In this document: positions 1-12,789 of the stretch, one piece after another
Layout: the number at the start of each line of letters is the position of its first letter
Position numbering within the stretch: the first letter of the stretch is position 1
From: Congeria kusceri
Taxonomy: Eukaryota; Mollusca; Bivalvia; Myida; Dreissenidae
Length of the DNA stretch: 64,000 nt
Direction of reading: 5' to 3'
Assembly (NCBI GenBank): GCA_027627225.1
Contig: CM051036.1
Location: 38,146,426-38,210,425, forward strand
Notes under the pieces: model-generated
The model's database searches: none
Told to the model about the DNA's origin: nothing
What the model saw: the letters and a program-made list of their open reading frames with translations, nothing else
Made by a program: the position numbers and the translations under genes

Positions 1-679
1 ACAAATATTATCAGTACATTGTGAAATAGATCTTATTCTAAATATACCACAGAGATGTCACGGATATCATGGCAACATTCATTTCAACATAAAGATTTGT
101 AAAGGAAAAAACAACAGATTTGTTTCCAACATAATACGTCATCTTTGCCAACGTTACTTACAAAACGAACCAATATCTCATAAAAGAATTTTGGTTTCGC
201 TGGTGACATTAGCATATTTGTTCTACCTTGTCCTACACTAGTCACGCTTACTGAGCAGCACACGATCACATCACAAAGTTCAGGAATTCACTCCCAACTA
301 GCATTAAAGTTAATAACCTATCACTGCCTAACACACCCAGATAAACAAACAAATGCAGCTACTGAATTATTAAGTACTGTATTAAACAACAATATAACTA
401 TTTGTAATAACTAAGTCAAATTAGGGATTGTATAGGTTTCCCTTACCCCAAAGGAACTAAATAATACCAAGAACCATGTAATGTAATATAAGGCATACAC
501 TGAAAACAGCAGCAATGACAACGACAACACCATCATCATTATTAAATAAAAAACATATAATATTGAAAGAATCCTCAACTGCACATTTTAAGTGCTCTAA
601 AGGGAGCTAACTTGTACAAAATCTGTGTGCCATTTTATTATTCATACATGATAAACGCAGAGTTTTCTATAGACAAAGA

Positions 680-870
680 ACAAAATTCACCGTTGTTAAA
701 CTACCCGGACACACAGTTCCAAAAATGTAAAATATAGTTTGCATTGTATTGCAGAAAATGTCGTCAGGTTATGTTAGAATCTAACTAATTTTTGCATTAT
801 CGTTGTTTATCGGCTAATAAACGCCGATTTGTCATTCTGATGCTTACGACCAGGTGGTTGAATTCATATG
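680..870 (-). repeat. Dispersed hairpin-bearing repeat family, copy 1
   Basis: On the minus strand: a hairpin near 810-905 (GGCTAATAAACGCCGATTTG against CAAATCTGTG...), then AAAAATTAGTTAGATTCTAA, TTTTCTGCAATACAATGC and TTTTGTTCTTTGTCTATAG. Related copies at 3830-4000 (minus), 27660-28035 (plus) and 53900-54160 (plus). The preceding 1-680 shows nothing else. Confidence 0.65.
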
Positions 871-1431
871 CATCAGAACTCCAAATCTGTGTTTATAAGC
901 TAATATACAACTCTAAATTCAACATTATTTCTTAAAAATAGTATACTTAACAGCTTATTCGAAGATTTTTTATAAAAATGAAATGTGACAATGAATATTC
1001 CAATGGCACCAAGATGCACAAATAGCTACAATGGATCCCATAGATTTTGTTCACTGGTTGGGGAAGGTACCGAGACCCTAAACTTGGGGCCCACAATCAT
1101 GTATACAAATATAACAATTGTTGCAATTAGAAGGAAAGGGGTTATGACGATTCAGGTGGACAAGGACAGGGTTAACAAAATACTTGCAGGGACGGTGTCT
1201 ATACAAAGCCTCCCTTTTTTAAAAGAAGCCTTGTAATTGTACATTAAATTTGTTAACCCATGAGTTACTGAAGGACAATGTCCATACCCCATAAGACACA
1301 GAACAGCATTACAACATACATATACATGAGTATTACAATACCGGGGCAGTAACTCATTATCTGCTTTAGAAATATTGTCTCAAAATGCTAGGTTTGTTGA
1401 CATCTAGATAACACTATCACCATTTTATATA

Positions 1432-2090
1432 CAGTAAAATCCTGCTAATACGGCCAGTTGGGGGTCTTAATAAAAGTGGTCTTAATAGCGGGGTGGTCAT
1501 AATATGGAGGTACGGCAGATCGCTGAGTCAGTACATGACTATGTCTGTGTAATTTTAAGTTTTAATGACAAAAATGCATAATTAATAGATAACGAAAATT
1601 CCGGTTATTTTTTAATAAATATATTTTATTGAATACAGATTATGTAACTTATAGTTATGAATATGAACTTTACATTAAGTCGGAAATTAATTAAAACTTG
1701 ATTAACTAAGCCCATTTGTCAGCTAGTCTCAATTAACGTAACCTGATCCACAGTCGATGTGTTAATCCCATATCAAAAGATTTGTACCATTGTTGTTCAC
1801 ACTCTCCTTTAAACTGCATTAGCAGTTTATTATCTCCACGACATATGTTGTTAATTTATGATGTTAAGTGTCAATGACCAAATGACACTGGTCTCAATAA
1901 TGGGGTTGTTTTGAGTATTATATAGTAGTTTCGGTCTGGGATTAGTGGTCGTAATACAGAATAGCGGGGTTCCCATATAACCGGGGTTTGCGACCATTTT
2001 AAATATATAGGAAAAAAAAAGGTCTTTTAAAGTGTCCGCTTTAGCGGGGTGGTCGTAAAATTGAGGTGGTCGTAAAACAGGGTTTTGGTG
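1432..2090 (+). mobile_element. 659-bp TA-flanked MITE with subterminal GGTCGTAATA repeats
   Basis: Left TA then CAGTAAAATCCTGC; right CAGGGTTTTGGTG then TA. Phrases such as TAGCGGGGTGGTC, GTGGTCGTAATACAG and GTTTGCGACC recur on both strands near the ends. No transposase frame. Flanking 905-1431 shows one 83-codon ORF (985-1236) without recognisable family. Confidence 0.72.
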
Positions 2091-2247
2091 TATAGACAAA
2101 ATAATATGATTGGTGTAGGACTCATACAAAAAAGGCATACCTTTTAATGTAGTTTTTAAAAAAATCAAGGGGCATAACTCATTGATAAAATTTTAACCTA
2201 AATTCTCAAACTGTTTCACAAGCACATAACATTATATAACAGTGATT

Positions 2248-2612
2248 GTTTTCACAGCCTTGGTAATGGGTTATCAGATGTGAAAATGTTTTCACAGCCT
2301 TGGTAATGGGTTATCAGATCCGAGAATGTTTTCACAGCCTTGGTAATGGTTTATCAGATCTGATAAAGTTTTCACAGCCTTGGTAATGGGTTATCAGATC
2401 CGAGAATGTTTTCACAGCCTTGGTAATGGTTTATCAGATCTGAGAATGTTTTCACAGCCTTGGTAATGGTTTATCAGATCTGAGAATGTTTTCACAGCCT
2501 TGGTAATGGTTTATCAGATCTGAGAATGTTTTCACAGCCTTGGTAATGGGTTATCAGATCTGAGAATGTTTTCACAGCCTTGGTAATGGTTTATCAGATC
2601 TGAGAATGTTTT
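2248..2612 (+). repeat. 40-bp satellite, nine units
   Basis: Unit GTTTTCACAGCCTTGGTAAT followed by GGGTTATCAGATCTGAGAAT, at exact 40-bp steps (2248, 2288, 2328, 2368, 2408, 2448, 2488, 2528, 2568) plus a partial tenth. Variation is confined mostly to GGG/GGT and to the last eight bases. Confidence 0.95.
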
Positions 2613-3146
2613 CATTCAGCGATTGAAAACATGGAGTATGGCAGGTGGACAGATCAGGTTGAAATATAGACTTACTTCAAGAAATGTATCTGCATCAGTC
2701 CCACAGCACACAGTAGACTAGATGCTTGATCTCTAACTCCTCACTGAAACACAAATATGTACAAAAACATCACTATTTTCGAAAAAGAAAAAAAGAACAA
2801 AAACAAAAAAAATCACAATTTATGAAAAAGAACACATTTCAGAAAAAAAAATTCGAAAGAATTTCAACCACTCTTCCTGAATACCAAGAGTGCATAATAT
2901 TGTTATCATGTTTCATGCCTGATTTAAACTACCTACTTTAGGCTACTGAGTTCAGGTATAATAACCATGGTGACAGTTAAATTATGACAGCATCAACAGT
3001 TGTTATAGTCAAGCTTCAAGAGGTTCAACATTTAAAGTGGCATCAATGTTGCTATGCATTACGTTAAACAGTGACTAAAATGGCATGCAATGATAAGGTC
3101 TCACAATGTTATTTAAGTATGATAATCTCATTTTCTAAGGACCATA

Positions 3147-3389
3147 ATGCACCTATCAATATTTTCCCCCAGGGGGGGGGGGAGCGGCGGGCTGACCCAG
3201 GGAATTAGACAAATTTTATTTTTTGGGGTCTAATTCCCCACCCTAGAGCCAAGCATATCTGTCTAAATACTGTCAGTGGGAGATGCTATATATCTATCAA
3301 ATGGCCCTTTATTACCGGGAATCGCTTTCAGTCTAAAGTCCTGTATATGCCCGCTGCTCCCCCCTCGATGAAAACATTGATAGGTGCAT
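3147..3389 (+). mobile_element. 243-bp MITE with ATGCACCTATCAAT ends and G/C-run interior
   Basis: ATGCACCTATCAATATTTTC at the left, GAAAACATTGATAGGTGCAT at the right, 19 of 20 paired. A 12-G run lies at 3173-3184. A related, inverted copy is at about 23620-23895. Confidence 0.85.
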
Positions 3390-3829
3390 AATTCTGTAGA
3401 AACACAAAAATCAACATCATGCTTAAATTGTTCATTTGTATTCTAAAGCTAGTATTCCATGGCCGCGTTTGTGCATTGTGTCTGCGTTCTGCTCATTCTA
3501 CGATTCCATAAACACAGGCATTATTCCATGCATCTGTCATCCATGACATGTCTTTAAATAATATTGTGTAATTATTACTAACTAAATACACATAATTTTC
3601 TACTTCTGCAAAATACATATCGGCAAAATAAAAAGAATTTGACATGTAAAAACATTCGTCATGACTGTGTAGGTGGTAATATTTATTACCAAAAGGAAGC
3701 ATATTCGCACAATTTTTTATCATAAACTTCACAAACAGGATATATTTTTCATGATTTTTCTTAAGGATATAAACTTCTATAAATGAATGAGTAAATATTC
3801 CACCATAACACGCCCAGAGCTTTCTACAG

Positions 3830-4000
3830 ACAAAGATGAAAAATTTCCGTTGCTTAATTGCCAATAAACAGTTCAAAAACTGTAAAATATAGTAAACAAT
3901 GTTACTGCAGAATATATTGTCATGTTCGAATCAAAATAATTTTCCACTTATCGTTGTTTATCTTAATTAAACAATTGTTTATTTAAATGCACTTACTGAA
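3830..4000 (-). repeat. Dispersed hairpin-bearing repeat family, copy 2
   Basis: On the minus strand AAACAACGATAAGTGGAAAA, TTATTTTGATTCGAACATGA and TTTGTCTGTAGAAAG align with copies 1, 3 and 4. Confidence 0.62.
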
Positions 4001-4407
4001 TAAGGTACAATGCCATACGCATCTGCATAAAATCGCTCAAGGAGCAATTTTTTGTGGACTAAATTTGCAGACGCGATTTGGGATACAGACTGTGGACATA
4101 AATGTTTCAACTGATTCTAACTTATTCGCTTTTTTGCGGATGTGGATTTGTGCAACGCAGATACGGACATGTATGGAAAAGTGGTCTTATTCATCCATTT
4201 CCTTTTATTTATATAACTAGAAAGCAAGTGTATTTTCAGTAGATTCCCTTGCAGAAATATCTGATACATATTCACGAAGTCTGTTATGAGACAGTGCACA
4301 GAAAATACACAGATCTTTTGGAGGGAGAAACGAATGGGAAAAGGGAAAAGTTCATGATTTGAATGAAATTTTGCTAGGAGAAAGTGCCTTTGTAAAGCTT
4401 AATACAA

Positions 4408-6455
4408 CTAGATGTGTCACAGGCAAGGATGCCACCACGACACATGTTTGGACACAGACAAAGGGTGTGTTGCCAACATTAATTTGGGCCTCAACACAAT
4501 CTTATTTTCATTAATATTCTATGGTGGAAAAAATGACAAAGGGCCATAATTCTGCCAAAATTGGTCGCAGCCAAAATTCCTTCCTATACGATCACCTATA
4601 CATTTAAGGTGCCATCACACTGGAGCACCTCCTTGCTACGTCCTCCATATCCCGACAGGACGTGACGAGGACTTGCTTGGACGTGGTGCGAACTGACAGA
4701 TATGTAGTGGAGACCTGGTAGTGTCTTGATATAGATATGTTTTGAGCATGCTCAAAACTTGCGTGTTGAATATGTGGAAGGAGCACGGACGCAGTACGAA
4801 CTTATCACAAGCATAGTAGGGACTGCATTGACGTAGTGATGACCTGGTAGGGACGCAGTGGGGTATTCTTGAGGGTGGCACTGACGTGTCTACTGCAGGA
4901 CACGCTCTCGCTGCGTTCTCACTACGCTTGTGCTGCATCTGTATCAGGCTCATCCCATCCATGTGGCGTCCGCACAAAGACATACCCAAGACTGTCGCAG
5001 GTCCTGCCTAGGTCCATTCAAGTCCTTTCCACGATCTCAAAGTTCGTAATGCGTTAGTGCTAGGTTAGCACCAAGTTTGCCCCAGGTTTTTACTGCTTAA
5101 GCACTGCGTCACTACTGCATCAATCCAATGTATTTTTTAAAAGTATAAATATTTGGGCAGAATTATATCTTTATCACACATCAATGTTGAAATGATGAGC
5201 GCAAGGGAAGCCATATTTCAACATTTTTCTCCAAGGACAACAGACCATGGAAGAATGTCAACTTCCTTCTGTTATGCTGGTCAGAAGGAGACTATGTGGC
5301 TGAGAAGGCCGAAGTTAGCTGGGTCCGTGACTGGCTGAATGTGGACAGCAGATTTCAGATAGGCTTAGGGAACAGTTATTTGTATTCCAGCACATATGGC
5401 TGATACCAGACAAAGCGTGAAGGTGTTTTTATATGACTGGGTGGACGTAGTAGTATTGGGATGCTCATGTGGTGAGTGCCTGTTGGACGTGGTAGATACG
5501 TAGTATTTGCATACTAGGGGCTGACATATTGCAAGCGTGGTTATATGCATTGTAAGGACAAACTGAGGACCGCATTGATGTAGTACGAGCGTAGAAGGGA
5601 TCTTATACATGCGGGGTATCAACAGATGTTTTACCTTTTCGCCACGTTCTCACGAATTAACGAAAAATCAGGACGTGGGGTCAACCATAAAAAAACTGAT
5701 TGTTTGCAGTTGCGCGACCGACCCATCGAAATAACCCCTGACTCAAACTTTTTTTTGGCCATCTGCCAATTTTTTTTTTCACTTTTTGGTATATGTTTTT
5801 CTTTTCGCTAAATGCAATGTTTTATGTGTACCTAAATAGGATTTCTTGGCTTTGTTTGTTTTCCTTTAATTATTCAAAATGCGTTTAAGAGTGTTTGCCA
5901 GTGTAGTTCCACATTAAGTATAGCATGATATAACACTTCATTATTGCTTTGGGCATTATATCTTATCAAACAGAAAAAAACACACAAAAGCCCCTACCTA
6001 CCTACCCATCTCCAAAATGTTGGGTCGTGCAAGCGCAAACAATCAATTTTTTAAGGATGGTCTTTTTAAGACTTGGAGAACCTAGTACGGACGTGATCTG
6101 GTATGATGGGGCCATAAGGTTCTTATGGAAGTTTCAGCAAAATCTGCCCAGCAGTTTAATAGGAGTTGAGTCCATAAAATATTTGGAATTATATATTCTA
6201 TAGTGGACAAAATGACAAAGGGCCATAATTCTGCCAAAATTGGTCACAGCCAAAATTCCTCTCGTTACGATCACATACACATGTGTTTACATACACGCTA
6301 AGGTTCTTTAGCTGTGAAAGTTGAGCAAAATCCACGCAGCAAATAAAGAGGAGTTGAGTCCACAAAATGTCAGGATGTACATACCTATGGATTGGCGGAC
6401 AGACGTATGGGCAGACAAGTGCGATGCTTAATGCCTCCCACTTTGTGAGTGCATA
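4408..6455 (+). mobile_element. Dispersed repeat split by a 1.5-kb insertion
   Basis: ATGACAAAGGGCCATAATTC and CAAAATTGGTCRCAGCCAAA occur at about 4535 and again at about 6209. The outer pieces start with GTGTCACAGGCAAGGATGCC and end with GCTTAATGCCTCCC. The insert at about 4610-6112 is bounded by weakly inverted GTGCCATCACACTGGAGC and GGTATGATGGGGCC and is full of ACGTAGT-type motifs. Boundaries are tentative. Confidence 0.5.
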
Positions 6456-6459
6456 ACAA

Positions 6460-9400
6460 AAGCCATATTACAATGTATTGTTAACACAAATCCATATTAG
6501 CAGCAATTTTTTTTTGGTGCCTATATTTGCATGCCAACATGATTCGGTATTTACTGGTATACAAAATGGTTCCTGTGCTACTGTACAGATTTTACATGTT
6601 CCAACTGTTTTTCCATTTTAAAGCAGAAAAATTACTTTTTAATTTTTATTTATATTTTACAAAATGTACGAACAATAATTGTACACATCTTCATTGCATA
6701 CATCAGTTAAAGTTCTGATCACTTTTTAAATCATCATATACACGACCAATTGTGACTAATATTACACTACCAGGATTTGTACCATCTTAAAATTAATTGA
6801 ACAGTTTCTCTTTGTCAATAAGACCTTGATTTATTGGGCGATTCTGAAGAAGGATTCTTTAACACAGGCCAATCAACAGGATCCATAAAAAATCCTGGTC
6901 CACATACATTAAGCTCCAAATTAAAAACTTAAAGTCCTTAAGTTTGTGGATATTAAAATGAAATATTACATATATTTTGTTAACATGGTTTTATTCTGGT
7001 AAAGAACCATCATAACGCCTCTCATTTTACCATGTTTCAAAGAAAAAACACTGAATTCAAAATGAAAAAGTTTCTATGACATTTTCACTTAAATAGAACT
7101 TAAGTTATGATATTCCTTAAGAGCTTGTTGGATACAGCCCCAGTCTTCACTTCACACTTCCAGCTCATATCACATCAACAACGAGCATGCAACACTGAAT
7201 TATCTGACAACTGTTGATAGATCGGTTTTGCAACTGGTTTGGTGTACCTCACACTGCTAAAGTAAATACGCTACAAATGTAAGGTTTAAATGGTTTTCTT
7301 CTTTGCTGACGCAGCTTTAAGATGCTACCATTAAAACACACCTATAGACTTCCCTATTTATGTCTCTTATGGAATGTGCATCAAAACATTAACATGTATG
7401 TTTATATTTGCAACAGTTAGCTTAAAACTAATGAAACAAACAAATTATATACAAACTTGTGTATTATGTATCCATATTTTTCCTTTGATTTAAGCAGCAG
7501 ACCACATCAGTAACCACCATTGGACATCCTTGATCAAGCAGATGACATATCATGTACATAAAGCACCTCCAAATGGAGAGTAGCAAATACAGGATGGAAA
7601 GGGTTAGGACTGGATGATTATTCACAGATTACAGATGAGGATACAGAGAAACTTAGTACACAAAGTTTTTGTAACAATAACAGAATGTAAAGAACAATAT
7701 TGCTTACAGGTCTGTAGTCACTGATTCATCAATTAAACTTCCCTGACACTTCCTTGTGAATCCTATAAAGAGACTAAACTAAAGTTTTGGATTTATGGAA
7801 ACAAAAAACCACAGTTAACAGGTTCTTGGAACTATTTTATGTTAACATTTAATGTTTGTTATGACAATATTACAAGTAAACAAAAATAATGTTATAATTA
7901 ACTGAGACGACAGAATGGGCCAGAAGTTCTTAAACTGCTATTCAAAGCCTGATTGGATAGAAAAAATATATTTACGTGTATATTATTCATATATGACTTT
8001 TTCTTAATTCAGATGTAAGTCATTAAAATCTTGAGACATCTGAATCACATAAACAGCTTGTTGATATATTAAATGATAAATAGCACTTAAAATAAGTAGA
8101 TGTGTCTCTTTGACTTTTGTCTGCATGAAATTTGATCTGGATGGGAGAAAGTATGTAACTTTTTATAAAGGTAATGCATCTCCTATATGGTGTTCATTCC
8201 GCACAATGCATGACATGTGACACATTCTCTAGCCAACTGCTGCGGAATCCAATTCTGCTTGATGGGTTTTACTAAAATGTCTTCAAATAATAGAATGTGA
8301 AATGCGGGATGCTTTATGAAAGAATAATGACATCTTCATTTACCACCTATAAGAAAATGAATCACTTTGTTGAAACAAACATTTGAGAATCGCTTTAGGT
8401 TTGGTTTAAGAGATACCTTACATTTCAGGAGCAAGGGTGAAAAGTAAATATGTTGATAGGTTTCATGTTACTTTTTTTTTTAACAGACTATTTTATAAGT
8501 AGCATCTTGGTTATACGTAAATGCATAATCCACAAACTTTTTTACACTGAGTTTATTGTCACTGTTACCTTATTTTTAAGATGAAAACCATATAATAATT
8601 GAGCATAGAATTAGTAAATATGTGAAGCAAACAGATGTTTAATTAAACTATTAACTGTCTCTACAAAGTCAAAAAATTCTTCATTCAACTGTTGTATTAA
8701 AAAAGGCAATACAAACATTTTGTTCTAACTAAGCCGTGGACAATATTCTACAATAACAGATGGCAGAAAATTATGAAAACTCCAACCTGTTTCAACTTCC
8801 AGCCTCCTATCTCTACATTTCATTATTTAGTTCCCACTGTCCCAATCTGTGAAATCTCTGTGACATTATTGAATACACTGTTCTAACGGCCAGCGTTGTC
8901 CTAACAAACAAATGAAGTGTCCTACCTTCATCTACAGACAACATGCTACACGTTTCCAATTCCAAAATGCCACAGGCTCCTTCAATACCTTTTGTTTCTG
9001 TGGCACTCCTTAAACATCTGTGACAGCGGAAATTGTAGATTGCCATCATTTTTGCCATTTTACGATATTGATTCCTGCTTATCATGCCCAGGACAGGAAA
9101 ATTGGAACCTCTGTCGATTGGCAACAGCTGCACCAATGTTTTGCGTCTCAGAATTCTGGTCTACCTGATGTACATTCGATATTGCGATATTGCGAATTAG
9201 ACGTGGTGTCCGCAATAGAATGGTGCAACATTAGTTCTTGTTCAAATCCAGAGAGCTATGATTGTTTGAATGCATGGTTTGTGCTATCCATTTCCATGGG
9301 TTAAGTCTTAGTACTATTGTACACTTTTATATAAAGTCTATGGGACATCTTCATTTGTCTATGTTTTGTTAATTCAACAAAAAATTGTAATGACCTATGT

Positions 9401-9589
9401 CTTTGAATGTTCATGAAAATGGCCTTTTGCACATTCTTTTTAAGAACTGATCTCACCAAAAGAAACTAAAATTTTCATCGCCAACTGCGACTTTGCTGAC
9501 ACTATCATCACCAAACAAATGATTTTTTTTTATGATATGCTCTTATGCATTCAGATGTTCTGCAAGTCATGAGAGTAATCCGTGAAATT
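6460..9589. other. Intergenic, no gene recognised
   Basis: AT-rich DNA without repeats I can define. A GC-richer patch at 8810-9240 holds overlapping short open frames on both strands, none with a recognisable domain. Confidence 0.6.
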
Positions 9590-10066
9590 TAAATTTAAGG
9601 AGCTAGTCGCTGTCGCAAAAGGAATGCTTTGTACATAGACAGAAGTCTGGTGAAGTACAGATGAAAACTGTGGCACTTACATAGTGGAAACAGCTAAAAA
9701 GGCCAATTTTAAATAACTCTGCTGTTCCAGGAGCAATTTGGCTAATTATTGAACAAGGCCAAGATATTATGGCCACTAACATTTTCATTAAGTTTGTTGA
9801 AGGTCAGATGAAAAACTGTTGGACTTAGAGAGCTGAAACGGCTAAATTTGCCAATTATAGATCATTCAAGGGTCATAACTCCACAGTTCCTGAAGCGATT
9901 TGGCTGATTATCAAACTTGGTCAAGATATTATGCCCATTGTCATCAAGTTTGGTGAAGATCAAATGAAAACAGTTGAGTGAGATGAATGTGGTGTACTGA
10001 CTGACTGACCAACCTACAGACATTTGCAAACCAGTATAGAACACACGGCCATTTTTGATGGGGGCA
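9590..10066 (-). mobile_element. Internally tandem element, inverted copy of the 42-kb family
   Basis: On the minus strand it begins TTGTGCCCCCATC (near 10066) and carries degenerate units with the antisense of GGTGAAGATCAAATGAAAAC and CAAGATATTATG landmarks. About two to three units. The following 10067-10220 is C-rich and unremarkable. Confidence 0.68.
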
Positions 10067-12789
10067 CAATATTAGACTCAAAGTTTTATAAGATTTATAA
10101 CCATAGGAATGATTTATAACCATAGGAATGATGCCATTGACAGATGAAACGGTTTGCAAGTTAAATTGAGGCCTCACCCCCAAATACCCCCAAACCCCCA
10201 GCAAATTTCAACTGAAGTCCTGGAAAAATACTTCAAAATGTAAAAACAAACATTAAAATTATATTGCAACTTATTTCATTTAACTCAGAAAATGTACAAT
10301 CTAGAGCTATGCACACATAAATAGTAACTTGTGTCTAAAAAAACAACGTAATAGTTATCTTTACTTGAATTAATGCGAGCTAAGTTGGCAACAAGTTTGC
10401 AGTGTTGAGGACTATGGAGCGAGTTAAGATGGGGGGCGGGAGCGGGGCACACCCCCTCTAAAATTGTCCAATATTCAAATTTTAAACCTCACAACTTCTT
10501 AAAACACAAGCTTTTTGTTTCATTAAGTGTATTCAATTCATTTATTGTAAAACCCAAACCAAATGACGTAACGACAGAGCCGAGTTAACCACGCCGACCG
10601 ATTTCAAGGGAGACTACTCTGTTTATGTCTGTAAAAAAACAACATGGCATCACAAGTCGACGGTCGGTTCATATTTCAAGCACAAGCCACAAGCTTTTAT
10701 GTCAGCCTTTTACGATGAAAAAATGATGCATGACCGTTTAGGAAATCGTGAAATTCACGGGAAGATCTACCATACCAGTACAGTAGTGTCAGAAAGTAAA
10801 CATGTTGATAATGTGATTGACATCAACGAAAACGCGTCTGACAGAAGCTTTCTGCAAATGTAAACAAGGAAAAAAATACTGTTTCTTTATTATATTGCGA
10901 GTGTGTGTTGTTTTTGTTTTCAGTTACGTAATATAAATTATTGAATTCACTTACCTTTGATATTTGCTTGTGTTTTCCACAGTTGCATTTGACCAAGATG
11001 ACTAACAGGTAAGTTCAATCCACAAGGCATTGGAGCTGGTCATCTTGGTCCACACCGTATTTAATCATCCTAATATTGATTTATCCTTAGCTTTTTTATT
11101 CATTCCACACATTAGGTAGATACTTTCTCTTGTTAATGTTGCTAAGCTCGCATAGTCTCCCTTTGTTTATAAGTTTTATTGCTGTCATTGATGGTTCTTG
11201 TAAAATAAATCCATTTTACCCTCAACTATTTAATTGTTCATTAAACACATGTTTATGTATTTATATGTAGGCCCCTACATAAGTATTTATATCCAGTAAT
11301 TACACTGAAGTTTTTCAGAATTAATGAAGTGTAGATCTAAAGTACAGCGTTCTTTCTCTTTTCCCCCAACACAATTTTGTATTGATGACCGAATGTGAAC
11401 GTTTGCTTTCAATCATTTTTCGTACACATACTGGTCACTTTTCGATTCTTGGTTGGTCGTTTTGTGTCCGATTGGCGCATTAACGAACGTCCGTTAAAGA
11501 TTGGAATCTTCTTCAGTCAATCTTAAAGTTGATGTCGATTTCATAGAGGGAGCAGTAAAATTAATCAAGATGCTCCCGAAAAAAATGTAAACTTTGACAA
11601 TAAATCAGTGTTTAACCAATATAGAAAACACTTACGTAAAAGTAATCCTTTCTGAACATAGTTTCACAATACTTTTCGATAGTTTGACATTTTAACGCAG
11701 ATCTATGAGTTTATTTATCTTGAAATCTCCTACACCACTTGTGCTTTTAAATCCTGTGACTGTGTAAACTAAATCTACGTCATTATTACGCGTATGCACG
11801 TTATTTTTAGAATCTAGGAATTCCGTAGAACTGAACAGACTTTCACTTTTACTTTTTATAAAGGTAACACTCCACCAAAGGGTGAATACAAAAATATAAC
11901 AATTACTGGAATGTCCGACATGTTGGTAAGTTTAACGGACAAATGGCGGATGAAACACATGCTTATCGGTTCTGCGATCTGATTGGCTAACCGACCTGTC
12001 AATCATCGGTCTGTCGTAACGTCAATTATTAATTTTTTTTTTTTATTATACATAAAACACCTTTCCGATATTTATCGCAACATATAAGAGACCAAAAAAA
12101 AATTTTCTACTGCCTTTTCCAGTTACAGAATATTTCCACCCTCTCTAAATCAAAATCTTGTATCTGAGCCTGATTGAAGAAGATGCAGTGTGTAATTTCA
12201 TTGTCTTATAAATTTACACAAAATCTTGAAACTGAAGACTGCTTAGGAGAATGACTGATAATAGCCTACTAAAAGTGGAAAGGTGCTTTATTGTACTATG
12301 ATGCATGGCATTTAGATATATATAACATTATTTCTTGTTCAGGATAAATCACGGAGAAAAGTTGTTTAATCCGAGTTGTAATCTTGTTGATGTTAATGCT
12401 CAGTGCAAGGCAGCACAGTTTACACAGTTACGCAGAGCAAGGGAAATCTCCAATTAAAAAGTTGTAATTATGATCAATGAACAATTATCTCCAAATATTA
12501 GCAAAATTACTGATTAATAGAAGGAAATAAAATCATAAAAAGTATACATTTTAAAGTAATGATGATGAAACTGTATAAAAATGCACGCTTGAGATGAGTT
12601 TTTTCTGGAACTATATGTCAGATTGACCTAAGGGATGGTATGAATATGTTAATATATATTACTGGACATACTGTTGCAATATGACTTCTATGTTAATGTT
12701 TTGAATATACACTGGGTGTAAAAAAAATAGGTATATAACGGGTGTCTTCAATTACATAAAATACTCAAAACTGAAGTCCTAGGAACAAG
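10067..12789. other. Intergenic, no gene recognised
   Basis: Holds a GC-richer segment at 10400-10640 (with GGGGGGCGGGAGCGGGGC) and the 10985-11055 hairpin. 11100-12780 is plain AT-rich DNA. A promoter in the 10.4-10.9 kb part cannot be excluded but nothing decides it. Confidence 0.5.
10985..11055 (+). repeat. Imperfect hairpin around TGACCAAGATGAC
   Basis: TGACCAAGATGAC (10990-11003) and GTCATCTTGGTC (11038-11050) are inverted, with a loop of about 35 bases. No miRNA-like arm structure beyond 12-13 pairs is visible. Confidence 0.6.

Noticed and set aside
985..1236. 83-codon open frame on the plus strand
   Set aside because: No family resemblance, no splice context, and it lies in repeat-rich DNA.
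2248..2612. CRISPR-like array
   Set aside because: Units are contiguous 40-bp repeats with no unique spacers, in an animal genome.
4604..5338. Overlapping open frames of 60-117 codons
   Set aside because: They lie in a transposon-like insert, overlap on both strands and show no domain.
8813..9304. Possible exon in the GC-richer patch with open frames on both strands
   Set aside because: There are donor-like GTAGG sites on the minus strand, but no recognisable domain, no partner exon and no frame preference.
10981..11013. Mini-exon: acceptor TTTTCCACAG, then ATGACTAACAG and donor GTAAGT
   Set aside because: The signals are good, but the segment is one arm of an inverted repeat and no partner exon was found in either direction.
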